A DNA stretch of 64,000 bases from Pseudoclavibacter sp. Marseille-Q3772. Lineage in GTDB: Bacteria > Actinomycetota > Actinomycetes > Actinomycetales > Microbacteriaceae. A model generated the notes under the pieces. That model ran no database searches. It saw only the letters and a program-made list of their open reading frames with translations, and was not told the origin of the DNA. The position numbers were made by a program, and so were the translations under genes. Where the stretch lies: positions 248,001 through 312,000 of the forward strand of contig NZ_OU745391.1 of the NCBI RefSeq assembly GCF_916618895.1, read 5' to 3'. This document shows, piece by piece, positions 18,837 to 27,933 of the stretch. Numbering within the stretch: position 1 is the stretch's first letter; the number at the start of each line of letters is the position of its first letter.

Positions 18837-20003
18837 ATGTCGCATACGCAACGGATTACTCCGGCAATTCGGGCCGGCATCGAAACTGATCCTGTGCACG
18901 GATCGGTGGTCCCGCCGCTGTACCTCTCCAGCAACTTCACCTTCGAGGAACTGGGCAAAACTCGCGAGTTTGACTACACGCGCTCGGGTAACCCGACTCG
19001 CGCCGTGCTCAGTGCAGCGATTGCACATCTTGAAGGTGGGGCAGGGGCGACTATTGCTGCCACGGGCATGGGCGCGATTACGCTTGCGCTCACTGCGCTG
19101 CTCGAGCCGGGAGACACTGTTGTTTACCCGAATGATTGTTATGGCGGCACCTGGCGACTGTTTACCGAACTGGGCCAGAAGGGGCTGTACACCTTTGTCA
19201 AGGCTGATTTCACCGACCCTGATGGGGTGGAGCGTACAGTCGCAGAGCACGAGCCGAAAATCGTGTGGTGCGAGACCCCATCCAACCCGCTGCTGCGGAT
19301 CACCGATATTCGTGCCGTCGCGGCGATTGCCCAGCGCCACAATGCGCTGCTGGTCGCCGACAACACCTTCCTGACGCCGGTTGGTCAGTCTCCCTTTGAG
19401 CTGGGAGCTGACGTGGTCGTGCACTCTGTGACCAAGTATTTGAACGGTCACTCGGATGTGGTCCAGGGCGCCGTGGTCGCCAAGGATGAACAGGGCGCAG
19501 AGCTCTTTGACTACTGGGGCAATGTGTTGGGAATTACCGCAAGCCCAGCCGATTCGTATCTGACCCTCCGCGGGCTGCGTACGCTCGAGGTTCGCTTCGC
19601 CAAACATCAGCAGAACGCTAAGGAACTCGTGGCCGCGATCGCTGATCACCCAGCACTGAGCACGATTCACTTCCCAGGGCTGCCGAGCCACCCGGGTCAC
19701 GATATTGCCGCCGCCCAGCAGCGCGGTTTCGGAGCGATGTTCTCGGTCGAACTCGCCGGTGGAGAGGCATCCGTGCGCGCCTTCTTGGACGGATTGCGCT
19801 ACTTCTCGCTGGCCGAATCGCTCGGCGGTACTGAATCGCTTGTCGCGCATCCGGACACGATGACCCACGCGTCGATGACTCCTGAGGCACGAGCGGATGC
19901 GGGAATTACGTCGGGACTGCTGCGTTTCTCTGTCGGTATCGAACCGGTAGAAGATTTGATCGCAGACCTCAAGGAAGCATTGGATCGCGCGGCCGCAGCC
20001 TAA
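18837..20003 (+). CDS. metB: Cystathionine gamma-synthase
   Basis: PLP-dependent Cys/Met metabolism enzyme, probably joining O-acylhomoserine and cysteine in methionine synthesis. It shows YTRSGNPTR, ATGMGAITL, the cofactor-contacting Asp in VADNTFLTP, and the PLP lysine in HSVTKYLNGHSD. The 388 residues and the SLGGTESLVAHPDTMTH motif fit the synthase/lyase subfamily. Sequence alone does not exclude cystathionine gamma-lyase. ATG 18837 has GAAAGGA upstream. Confidence 0.87.
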   Translation: MSHTQRITPAIRAGIETDPVHGSVVPPLYLSSNFTFEELGKTREFDYTRSGNPTRAVLSAAIAHLEGGAGATIAATGMGAITLALTALLEPGDTVVYPNDCYGGTWRLFTELGQKGLYTFVKADFTDPDGVERTVAEHEPKIVWCETPSNPLLRITDIRAVAAIAQRHNALLVADNTFLTPVGQSPFELGADVVVHSVTKYLNGHSDVVQGAVVAKDEQGAELFDYWGNVLGITASPADSYLTLRGLRTLEVRFAKHQQNAKELVAAIADHPALSTIHFPGLPSHPGHDIAAAQQRGFGAMFSVELAGGEASVRAFLDGLRYFSLAESLGGTESLVAHPDTMTHASMTPEARADAGITSGLLRFSVGIEPVEDLIADLKEALDRAAAA

Positions 20004-20201
20004 ATCATCACCTCGGTGCTTGCTGGGCGCGGCTGAGTAGCTCGCTGCTAGGCTCGAAACTGTTCTTAACGAAGCGCACCGAAGTCGGACTGATCTTCGG
20101 TGGTGGTGTTCCGGACAGTTTCGTGCATTGTCGAGAAACTCATGCCGGGACATTTCTACTGATGGTCAGTCACGGTGCGCGAATCCAAGAAAGGAGACCT
20201 C

Positions 20202-22469
20202 GTGGAAGGTCCTGAAATCAAGTTCGCTGAAACCGTGATTGACAACGGTAAATTCGGAACCCGAACGGTTCGTTTTGAAACCGGCCGGCTCGCCCAGCAG
20301 GCGCAGGGATGCGCGACTGCCTACCTCGACGAAGACATTATGCTGCTGAGCGCGACCAGCGTGTCGAAGCAGCCGAAGGACAACTTCGACTTCTTCCCGC
20401 TCACCGTTGATGTGGAGGAGCGTTCCTACGCTAAGGGCGCGATTCCCGGTTCGTTCTTCCGCCGTGAGGGTCGACCCTCGACCGAGGCGATTCTGGCGTG
20501 CCGGCTCATTGACCGCCCGATGCGCCCGTCGTTCGCTGATGGGCTGCGCAACGAGGTGCAGATCGTGGTCACTGTACTGTCGATCGCACCGGACGAAACC
20601 TATGACGTACTGGCGGTAAACGCCGCATCCATGTCTTCGCAGATTTCAGGCGTGCCGTTCTCCGGCCCGATTGGTGCCGTGCGCATTGTGCTGATTGACG
20701 GTCAGTGGGTTGCATTCCCGCGCTACTCGCAGCTGGCTGACGCTACCTTCGAGTTGACGGTCGCCGGTCGACTGATCACAAAGGAAGACGGTTCTCAGGA
20801 CGTTGCCATCATGATGGTGGAGGCACAGGCTCCAGATCAGGCATGGGAGAACATTCACAACGGCGGCGTGAAGCCAGATGAGCGGGTAGTTGCCGAGGGC
20901 CTCGAGGCTGCGAAGCCATTCATTACCCAGCTGGTCAACGCACAGCAGGAAGTCGCAGACCAGGTCAACAAGGAAGCTCAGGAATACCCTACCTTCCCGC
21001 CATACACCGACGAGGTACGCGAGCTCGTTGCTCAGCTGGCCCACGATGAGCTGATCGGTGTGTACCAGATCGCCGACAAGCAGGAGCGTCAGGCAGCCGA
21101 TGACGCACTCAAGGAGCGCGTCCAAGAGGCAATCGCTGCAAAGGTGGAAGCGGGCGAGCTGGATGAGTCCGCCATTGGGCAGGTTTCTGGCGCATACAAG
21201 TCGGTTACTAAGGACGTCGTTCGCGGCCGGATCCTGCGCGACGGTCAGCGTATCGACGGTCGCGGTGTGGCTGATATCCGTCAGCTTGATGCAGAAGTGG
21301 ATGTCATTCCGCGCATGCACGGCTCGGCAATCTTCCAGCGCGGCGAAACTCAGATCTTGGGTGTAACCACGCTGAACATGCTGAAGATGGAACAGCAGAT
21401 TGACTCGCTCAGCCCGGTAACCAGCAAGCGGTACATGCACCACTACAACTTCCCGCCCTATTCGACCGGTGAAACCGGTCGCGTCGGTTCCCCCAAGCGT
21501 CGCGAGATCGGCCACGGAAACCTGGCTGAGAAGGCGCTGGTGGCTGTGCTGCCAACCCGCGAGGAGTTCCCCTACGCCATCCGTCAGGTCTCCGAAGCGC
21601 TTGGCTCGAACGGTTCGACCTCGATGGGGTCGGTGTGTGCCTCGACACTCTCGCTGCTCAACGCCGGTGTACCACTTCGCGCACCGGTCGCCGGTATCGC
21701 CATGGGATTGGTTTCGGCCGAGGTCGACGGTCAGATGCAGTACCGCGCGCTCACCGACATTCTGGGTGCTGAGGATGCGTTGGGCGACATGGACTTTAAG
21801 GTTGCCGGAACTAGCGAATTCATTACCGCGCTGCAGCTTGATACCAAGCTCGACGGTATTCCTTCCGAGGTGCTTGACGCAGCACTGCAGCAGGCGCACG
21901 ACGCCCGCGTCAAGATCCTCAACGAGGCAATCATCGCTGTCATTGACTCGCCGGATGAGATGGCTGCCACCGCGCCTCGCGTGATCTCGGTGAAGGTTCC
22001 GGTTGACAAGATCGGTGAGGTGATTGGCCCAAAGGGGAAGGTCATCAACCAGATTCAGGAGGACACCGGCGCCGATATCTCGATCGAAGACGACGGCACC
22101 GTATACATCGGTGCAACTGACGGTCCCTCAGCAGAGGCCGCGCGGGATGCGGTGAACGCGATCGCTAACCCGCAGGTCCCAGAAGTTGGCGAGCAGTACC
22201 TGGGCACCGTCGTCAAGTGTGCGAGCTTCGGTGCGTTCATTTCGCTACTGCCTGGCAAGGACGGCTTGCTGCACATCTCTGAGGTGCGCAAGCTCGTTGG
22301 TGGTAAGCGCGTCGAGAACGTTGACGATGTGCTCTCCGTTGGTCAGAAGCTGCTCGTGCGCATCACCAAGATTGATGACCGCGGGAAGCTCTCGCTCGAG
22401 CCGGTCCTCGAAGAAGGGGAAGGCGACGAAGAGTCTGCTGCGGCTACCGAAGCGCAGGAACAGCAGTAG
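20202..22469 (+). CDS. pnp: Polyribonucleotide nucleotidyltransferase (PNPase)
   Basis: 3'-5' phosphorolytic exoribonuclease. It has two RNase PH domains ([27 protein letters not shown], then [13 protein letters not shown] and [24 protein letters not shown]), an all-alpha linker, KH ([24 protein letters not shown]) and S1 ([15 protein letters not shown]). The 755 residues end in an acidic tail. GTG 20202 has AAAGGAGA at 20190-20197. The 198-nt upstream region holds no gene; a TAGGCT box at 20049-20054 could be its promoter. Confidence 0.96.
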   Translation: MEGPEIKFAETVIDNGKFGTRTVRFETGRLAQQAQGCATAYLDEDIMLLSATSVSKQPKDNFDFFPLTVDVEERSYAKGAIPGSFFRREGRPSTEAILACRLIDRPMRPSFADGLRNEVQIVVTVLSIAPDETYDVLAVNAASMSSQISGVPFSGPIGAVRIVLIDGQWVAFPRYSQLADATFELTVAGRLITKEDGSQDVAIMMVEAQAPDQAWENIHNGGVKPDERVVAEGLEAAKPFITQLVNAQQEVADQVNKEAQEYPTFPPYTDEVRELVAQLAHDELIGVYQIADKQERQAADDALKERVQEAIAAKVEAGELDESAIGQVSGAYKSVTKDVVRGRILRDGQRIDGRGVADIRQLDAEVDVIPRMHGSAIFQRGETQILGVTTLNMLKMEQQIDSLSPVTSKRYMHHYNFPPYSTGETGRVGSPKRREIGHGNLAEKALVAVLPTREEFPYAIRQVSEALGSNGSTSMGSVCASTLSLLNAGVPLRAPVAGIAMGLVSAEVDGQMQYRALTDILGAEDALGDMDFKVAGTSEFITALQLDTKLDGIPSEVLDAALQQAHDARVKILNEAIIAVIDSPDEMAATAPRVISVKVPVDKIGEVIGPKGKVINQIQEDTGADISIEDDGTVYIGATDGPSAEAARDAVNAIANPQVPEVGEQYLGTVVKCASFGAFISLLPGKDGLLHISEVRKLVGGKRVENVDDVLSVGQKLLVRITKIDDRGKLSLEPVLEEGEGDEESAAATEAQEQQ

Positions 22470-22499
22470 CGAGTGCTTCAGTAGATAGTCACGCGTAGG

Positions 22500-22534
22500 C
22501 GGTCGGGACGGCATAGTGCTGTCCCGACCGTTTT
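22500..22534 (+). terminator. Intrinsic terminator after pnp
   Basis: CGGTCGGGAC (22500-22509) pairs with GTCCCGACCG (22521-22530), followed by TTTTACGTTTT. Confidence 0.88.
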
Positions 22535-22649
22535 ACGTTTTGTGTCGTTCGTGGTTCGGGCCGGTGACCGCGGTATCGAGGCGCTGAAAATGAACTGATT
22601 CGGTGTTGCCGGCACTTTCCGGGTCCGTGGCCGGTAGGGTAGGGGCGCT

Positions 22650-23996
22650 ATGACGAACGCCATCCCCCTCCCGCTAGACGTCCCCCACCTCGATGCATTG
22701 GTGGCCGGTAACGCTCGCCTGCAGCGGACGGTGCTTCCCTCGGGCGTTCGGTTGATTACGGAGCATGTGCCCGGATCCGCTTCGATATCAATCGGTTGCT
22801 ATGTTCCGCTGGGTTCAAGAGATGAGAGCGACCGCGAGTATGGCTCGAGTCACTTCCTCGAACACCTACTATTCAAGGGCACACCCACACGCGACGCCCG
22901 CCGGGTAGCGCTCGAGTTTGAGCGGGTCGGTGGCGACTTTAACGCCGCGACCTCACGTGAACAGACCGTGTACCACGCCCGGGTTCGTGACCGCGATCTT
23001 GGGATGGCGATCGACGTGCTCACGGATATGCTCACTAGCTCCCTCCTCGACCCGGCAGAATTTGAGCTCGAGCGCGGCGTGATCCTCGAAGAGATCGCCA
23101 TGACCGAGGACGACCCAATCGACGTGCTGTGGGAGCGGTTCTACCAGAACTTTTTCGGCGACCACCCGCTGGGGCGGCCAATCGCTGGTACTCCGAAGTC
23201 AATCAACGCGGCTACCCGAGACGAGGTGTGGGAGTTCTATCAGCGCAACTACGTACCGTCCGCTGTCGTTGTTGCGATCGCCGGCAATGTCGATCACGCG
23301 CAGGCGCTGGAACAGCTGACTGCCGGCCTTATGCGTGGCGGGTGGAATCTCGATCACGCTGCGGCACCGATCGCTCGCCGAAATCGACAGGCCGTGGTAG
23401 CTCGACGCAAACACGCAGTAGAGGCAATTGCCCGCGATCTGGAACAAACCAATGTGATTATTGCCGCCCCCGGTCTTGCATCCGGCGATCCGCGGCGACA
23501 CGCGTTCGGCTTGCTACACCACATCCTCGGCGGCGGAATGTCATCGCGTTTGTTCCACGAGGTCCGTGAACGGCGCGGTTTGGTCTACTCGGTCTATTCA
23601 TTCGCGGCAAGTCACGCGGATGCGGGCGTAACCGGTATCTCCGCGGCGTGTATGCCCGCGAAAGCTGCTGAAGCAATCCGAGTGATCCGCAGCGAGCTGG
23701 AGCGCCTGGCGGCAGACGGTGTGAGTGACCAGGAACTCGAGGATGCGAAGGGTGCTGGTGCCGGTGGCGGTGCCCTGGCCCTGGAATCGATGCAGGCACG
23801 GATGAATCGTCTTGCGCGGGCAGAACTCGTGCTCGGTGAGTTTGCCGACCTGGATGTGGGCGTAGCTCGGATGAACGAGGTTGAAAGTAGCGATATTCAG
23901 GGACTGGCTAGCGAGCTGCTCACCGCATCCTTCACTAGCGAGATCATTGGCCCGCTGGCGCCAGAAGCCTGCGCAGAGCTGGAGGCATTGCCATGA
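22650..23996 (+). CDS. M16-family zinc peptidase (PqqL/YmxG-like)
   Basis: Processing-peptidase-like protein of 448 residues. The inverted zinc motif HFLEH is at residues 68-72, with the downstream glutamates in GVILEEIAM near 146. The C-terminal half carries GGGMSSRLFHEVRERRGLVYSVYSF. This gene commonly follows pnp in actinobacteria and its physiological substrate is unknown. ATG 22650 follows TAGGGT with a 9-nt gap. The stop overlaps the next start (ATGA). Confidence 0.93.
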   Translation: MTNAIPLPLDVPHLDALVAGNARLQRTVLPSGVRLITEHVPGSASISIGCYVPLGSRDESDREYGSSHFLEHLLFKGTPTRDARRVALEFERVGGDFNAATSREQTVYHARVRDRDLGMAIDVLTDMLTSSLLDPAEFELERGVILEEIAMTEDDPIDVLWERFYQNFFGDHPLGRPIAGTPKSINAATRDEVWEFYQRNYVPSAVVVAIAGNVDHAQALEQLTAGLMRGGWNLDHAAAPIARRNRQAVVARRKHAVEAIARDLEQTNVIIAAPGLASGDPRRHAFGLLHHILGGGMSSRLFHEVRERRGLVYSVYSFAASHADAGVTGISAACMPAKAAEAIRVIRSELERLAADGVSDQELEDAKGAGAGGGALALESMQARMNRLARAELVLGEFADLDVGVARMNEVESSDIQGLASELLTASFTSEIIGPLAPEACAELEALP

Positions 23997-24592
23997 GCCA
24001 TTTCATTTACCTAGTCCGGCACGGCGAGCAAGAGCATGCCGAGCACGGCATAACCGACGGGCCACTGTCAGAACGCGGCAAGCTGCAGGCGCACGCCATC
24101 GGTCAGCGGCTCGCACAGGTGCCATTTGATCAGGCCTTCACGTCACCGCTTGACCGGGCGATGGAGACGGCCGCAATTATGGATCAGTACACGCGCGGGC
24201 CGAGTGTGGCACCGAACAACCTGCTCTTTGACTGCATCCCCTCATCACCGGAATCTGCACCCGAGGCATACGCGAGCTTCTTCTCCGGCGTTGACGAAGA
24301 AATGGTTGAAGCCGGACAGGCGCAGATGCAGGATGCGGTGGGCGCGTTCCTGACACATTCGCGCGAAGATCGACACACGCTGCTGGTGACCCATAACTTC
24401 GTCATCGGTTACCTCGTGTCGCACGCGTTGGAACTGCCGGAGTGGCGGTGGCTGACGCTCGGGAGCGGGAACACGGCCCTGACGATTCTGCGGCTTCGTT
24501 CGACTCGCCCGACCGAGCTCACTCTGTTTGGCGATTGCTCTCATCTGCCGCTGAGTGATCGCACAGGTGCGTCGTGGACTCCGCAGATTTAG
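23993..24592 (+). CDS. Histidine phosphatase family protein
   Basis: 199 residues with the RHGE catalytic motif at residues 9-12 (phospho-His H10), TSPLDRAMETA, and the second His in LLVTHNFVIGYLV. These are the hallmarks of the phosphoglycerate-mutase-like phosphatases; the substrate is not predictable. It is coupled by ATGA to the M16 peptidase gene and followed by dapB. Confidence 0.88.
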   Translation: MSHFIYLVRHGEQEHAEHGITDGPLSERGKLQAHAIGQRLAQVPFDQAFTSPLDRAMETAAIMDQYTRGPSVAPNNLLFDCIPSSPESAPEAYASFFSGVDEEMVEAGQAQMQDAVGAFLTHSREDRHTLLVTHNFVIGYLVSHALELPEWRWLTLGSGNTALTILRLRSTRPTELTLFGDCSHLPLSDRTGASWTPQI

Positions 24593-24639
24593 GCGATCTC
24601 TGCCGAAGCGTTATCGATTGTTGAACTGGGAGTAGGAGC

Positions 24640-25374
24640 ATGGCACTGAAGATTGCCGTTACCGGGGCGACCGGTCGGCTCGGTAGTCAAATTGCACAGA
24701 TTGTCTCGGAGCATCCGGACTATGAGCTTCACAGCGCCATGAACTCGACCCATGAGCCACAAGCCATGCTGGGGGCAGATGTGCTCGTGGACGCAACACA
24801 CTACGAAGCATCCGTCGAGCTCGTGCAGTTCGCGATTTCACACGGTCTGGATGCGGTGATCGCAACCAGCGGCTGGAATGAGGAACGCATCGATGCGATA
24901 GCGGCTGAACTGCCAGCGGATCGCCGGTTGCTGTTCGTGCCGAACTTCTCGGTCGGCTCCGTCGTTGCGAGCCACCTCGCCACCATTGTCGGGCGTTACT
25001 TTGACTCCATCGAGATCATTGAGGCCCACCACGAGCACAAGGTGGATTCGCCATCGGGTACAGCGGTGCGTACCGCCGAGGCCATCGCTGCGGCGAGAAA
25101 CCAAGCTCCGCGGGCAAACTTCGCCGAACAGTCGGCTCGGGGGGAGTGCGTGTCGGGTATTCCGATCCACTCCCTGCGATTGCGCGGCGTGGTCGCCGAT
25201 CAGCAGGTGCTGTTTGGTGGCGAGGGCGAGGTGGTGACGGTGCGCCATGAGACCACTTCGACGCGCGCATATTCGCAAGGAATCACGCTCGCGCTCAGCA
25301 GAATACGCTCGCTGAGCGGTGTCACGATCGGTCTGGACGAACTACTGGGCCTTGATACTCAGACGGGACAGTAA
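24640..25374 (+). CDS. dapB: 4-hydroxy-tetrahydrodipicolinate reductase
   Basis: NAD(P)H-dependent second step of the diaminopimelate/lysine pathway. N-terminal Rossmann motif VTGATGRLGSQIA; active-site motif EAHHEHKVDSPSGTA. The 244 residues fit the actinobacterial enzyme. A GAGTAGGAG ribosome site precedes ATG 24640. No dapA is found in the window, although in related genomes it often lies close by. Confidence 0.95.
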   Translation: MALKIAVTGATGRLGSQIAQIVSEHPDYELHSAMNSTHEPQAMLGADVLVDATHYEASVELVQFAISHGLDAVIATSGWNEERIDAIAAELPADRRLLFVPNFSVGSVVASHLATIVGRYFDSIEIIEAHHEHKVDSPSGTAVRTAEAIAAARNQAPRANFAEQSARGECVSGIPIHSLRLRGVVADQQVLFGGEGEVVTVRHETTSTRAYSQGITLALSRIRSLSGVTIGLDELLGLDTQTGQ

Positions 25375-25377
25375 CGT

Positions 25378-25851
25378 ATGAGGTCACGGGTTAACGGTGC
25401 GCGCATTGGCATCATCCTGCTGCTGATCGTGATGGCAATCTATCTGGTTGCGATCGCGCAGATTGTCTGGGGGTTACTGACTTCCGGCGACAAACTGTGG
25501 TTTGCGCCGTTGATGGGAATAGCACTCGTTGTTTTCCCCGCAATTGGTGTGCTCTTCGTCATCAAGGACTTGCGGTTCGTTCACCAGAGCAATCGGCTCG
25601 TGGCGCAACTGGAGGCGGAAGGCGAGTTGCCAGAGGACGACTTACCGAAGCTGCCGTCGGGGCGCACGGTTCGTGAAGCCGCCGACGACGATTTCGAACA
25701 GTGGAAGCAGCGCGTGGAACAGGACCCAAACGAGTGGCGCAATTGGGTGCTCTTGGCGCTTGCATACCGGGAATCTGGCGATACTGTACGTGCGCGCAGA
25801 ACTATGCGACAGGCAATCGCTATGGAGCGAAAAGGACCGCTGCCACTCTGA
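25378..25851 (+). CDS. Membrane protein with TPR-like tail, unknown function
   Basis: 157 residues: two membrane helices (about 10-32 and 42-62), then a cytoplasmic helical tail. The tail includes WKQRVEQDPNEWRNWVLLALAYRESGDTVRARRTMRQAI, which resembles a single tetratricopeptide unit. It starts 4 nt after the dapB stop, so it is in the dapB operon. A gene of this kind between dapB and thyX recurs in relatives (general recollection), but no function is known. Confidence 0.75.
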   Translation: MRSRVNGARIGIILLLIVMAIYLVAIAQIVWGLLTSGDKLWFAPLMGIALVVFPAIGVLFVIKDLRFVHQSNRLVAQLEAEGELPEDDLPKLPSGRTVREAADDDFEQWKQRVEQDPNEWRNWVLLALAYRESGDTVRARRTMRQAIAMERKGPLPL

Positions 25852-25879
25852 CCCCTCTGCAATACTGCTCGGTACGGGG

Positions 25880-25885
25880 TAGGCT
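25880..25885 (+). promoter_or_regulatory. -10 box of thyX (leaderless type)
   Basis: TAGGCT followed by 6 nt and the GTG start; there is no Shine-Dalgarno. Confidence 0.45.
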
Positions 25886-25891
25886 TGCGGC

Positions 25892-26620
25892 GTGACCGAC
25901 GAAATCGAATTCCGCAGTGATGTAACTGTCGAACTGGTTCGTGCCCAGGCATCCGATAGCGATGTGCTCTTTGCCGCACGCGTGTCGACCGTGGGTGAGC
26001 AGACGTTAGCTGCGGCCGGAGAACATGCCGATCTCGAGGCTCGCGACCGCGGGCTCATCAACTACCTCATGCGAGACCGTCACGGCACCCCGTTCGAGCA
26101 CAACTCGATGACGTTCTATGTGCAGGCGCCCATCTTTGTGTTCCGCGAGTTTCAGCGACACCGTATTGCCAGCTATAACGAGGAGTCCGGCCGTTACCGC
26201 CAGCTGCGTCCGGTGTTCTACGTGCCCGCGCCAGAACGAAACCTGATCCAGCGCGGCAAACCCGGTAAGTACGAGTTCTTCCCAGGAGAACCCGAGCAAA
26301 CACAACTCGTGGTCAACTCGTTGCGGGAACAGGCCACTGCTGCGTATCGCAGCTATCAGCAGATGCTGGATGCGGGCATCGCTCGCGAAGTCGCGCGCAT
26401 GGTCCTGCCGCTGAACATCTACTCGTCGATGTATGTGACCATGAACGCACGTGCGCTCATGAACTTCCTGTCACTGCGCACTAAAGATGAGTCATCCGCG
26501 TTCCCATCCTTCCCGCAGCGCGAGATCGAAATGTGCGCAGAGAAGATGGAGACCGCTTGGCGCGAACTGATGCCGGTCACCGCCGAAACCTTCCAAGCAA
26601 ACGGTCGCGTTGCCCCCTAG
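25892..26620 (+). CDS. thyX: FAD-dependent thymidylate synthase ThyX
   Basis: Makes dTMP from dUMP with methylene-tetrahydrofolate and reduced FAD. The diagnostic ThyX motif RHRIASYNEESGRY is near residues 89-102. RTKDESSAFPSFPQREIE contributes to the C-terminal substrate site. 242 residues, normal length. It overlaps hemW by 11 nt. No thyA is seen in the window. Confidence 0.95.
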   Translation: MTDEIEFRSDVTVELVRAQASDSDVLFAARVSTVGEQTLAAAGEHADLEARDRGLINYLMRDRHGTPFEHNSMTFYVQAPIFVFREFQRHRIASYNEESGRYRQLRPVFYVPAPERNLIQRGKPGKYEFFPGEPEQTQLVVNSLREQATAAYRSYQQMLDAGIAREVARMVLPLNIYSSMYVTMNARALMNFLSLRTKDESSAFPSFPQREIEMCAEKMETAWRELMPVTAETFQANGRVAP

Positions 26621-27827
26621 CGCTCTACCTGCGGGGGCGCCGCTACCCGCATCCGGATCTCTGCCAGCTATCACACGTGAGCACCTTGCCGGACGGCAAT
26701 TTGGTGCGTACGTTCACGTTCCGTTTTGTCGGGTTCGTTGCGGGTATTGCGACTTCAACACCTACACCTCGAGCGAACTGGCCGATGCCACACCCGGTCA
26801 GTATCCGGACAGTCTGCGCCAGGAGTTCGCTCTTGCCCGCCGAGTCCTGGACGAGATCGGCCACTGTGAACCACTGCACACCGTGTTCTTTGGCGGCGGT
26901 ACCCCGACGCTGCTGCCGGCAAGAACGCTGGTGCAGGCTCTGGAGCAACTTCGGGAGACATTCGGGCTGCGCGACGATGCCGAAATCACCACCGAAGCGA
27001 ATCCCGATTCCGTGGATTCGGAATATCTGCTTGAACTTAAACGCGGCGGCTTTACCAGGGTGAGCTTCGGTGTGCAGTCCGCGGTGCCACATGTGCTGCG
27101 AACGCTCGACCGCACCCACGACCCAGCGCGTGTTGGAGATGTCGTCCGTGCCGCCAAAGCAGTGGGGCTAGAGACCTCGATTGACCTCATCTACGGGACG
27201 CCAGGGGAGACACTCGCCGACTGGCGTTCATCCCTGGAATTGGCATGCGAACTGAAGCCAGAGCACATATCTGCCTATGCGCTGATCGTTGAACCGGGAA
27301 CTGCGATCGCACGGCAAATTCGACGCGGCACGATCTCTGCTGTTGACGATGACCTGCAGGCCGATATGTACGAGTTGGCGGATGAGGTACTGACCGCTGC
27401 CGGCTATGAGTGGTACGAACTGTCCAACTGGTCACTCGGTGGAAACCAGCCTTGCCGGCACAACTACGCGTATTGGCAGGACACGGACTGGTGGGGGTTC
27501 GGTCCGGGCGCACACGGCCACATTAACGGGGTCCGGTTCTGGAATGTGAAGCATCCGACGGCCTATGCCCAGCGCCTGGCAGCTGGTGAATCGCCGGCAG
27601 CGGGTCATGAGGTGCTCAGCGAGCAAGACAAGCTATTTGAGCGCATTCTGCTGCAAACCAGATTGCGCAGCGGGTTAGCGACTCGCGTCGTGGATCGCCC
27701 GGACGCGGTGGACGAGTGCCTGAACGACGGTTTGATTGAGGCGGTGCCCGCAGCTGAAGGAAGAATTGTGCTCACCTTGCGCGGCCGAATGCTGGCAGAT
27801 ATCGTCGCGCGGCGGCTTACCGATTGA
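26610..27827 (+). CDS. hemW: Radical SAM heme chaperone HemW-like protein
   Basis: 405 residues of the coproporphyrinogen-oxidase-like HemW family. The radical SAM cluster motif CX3CX2C is CRVRCGYC near residue 40; FFGGGTPTLL, SFGVQSAVPHVL and the C-terminal winged-helix region follow. The only usable start is TTG 26610 (PPSALPAG...), overlapping thyX. Similar Pro/Ala/Leu-rich N-termini are found in Microbacteriaceae HemW, to my recollection. HemW delivers heme; it is often misnamed HemN. Confidence 0.9.
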   Translation: MPPSALPAGAPLPASGSLPAITREHLAGRQFGAYVHVPFCRVRCGYCDFNTYTSSELADATPGQYPDSLRQEFALARRVLDEIGHCEPLHTVFFGGGTPTLLPARTLVQALEQLRETFGLRDDAEITTEANPDSVDSEYLLELKRGGFTRVSFGVQSAVPHVLRTLDRTHDPARVGDVVRAAKAVGLETSIDLIYGTPGETLADWRSSLELACELKPEHISAYALIVEPGTAIARQIRRGTISAVDDDLQADMYELADEVLTAAGYEWYELSNWSLGGNQPCRHNYAYWQDTDWWGFGPGAHGHINGVRFWNVKHPTAYAQRLAAGESPAAGHEVLSEQDKLFERILLQTRLRSGLATRVVDRPDAVDECLNDGLIEAVPAAEGRIVLTLRGRMLADIVARRLTD

Positions 27828-27842
27828 TTAGCGATGGCAACA

Positions 27843-27871
27843 TTGCTGAAGTCGGTTTAGCAGTCAATAAT
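27843..27871 (+). promoter_or_regulatory. Promoter of the hrcA operon
   Basis: -35-like TTGCTG (27843-27848), 17-nt spacer, -10-like AATAAT (27866-27871). The -10 lies inside the spacer of the CIRCE operator. Confidence 0.6.
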
Positions 27872-27883
27872 GGAGAGTGCTAA
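27857..27883. promoter_or_regulatory. CIRCE operator (HrcA-binding inverted repeat)
   Basis: TTAGCAGTC (27857-27865), 9 nt, GAGTGCTAA (27875-27883). It differs from the consensus TTAGCACTC-N9-GAGTGCTAA at one base and lies 51 nt before hrcA. HrcA bound here would cover the -10 box, giving autorepression released by heat stress. Confidence 0.9.
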
Positions 27884-27933
27884 CGCCATGGGTTGGTGGT
27901 GACCAGCGTTCGGATTTCGAGGGGGTGCTTGCT

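Noticed and set aside
18807..20153. 448-codon minus-strand frame covering metB, longer than metB itself
   Set aside because: metB has full catalytic motifs and a ribosome site; the antisense product is low-complexity Arg/His-rich and overlaps nothing conserved.
20646..21899. 417-codon minus-strand frame inside pnp
   Set aside because: Shadow frame of a strongly conserved gene, with no motif of its own.
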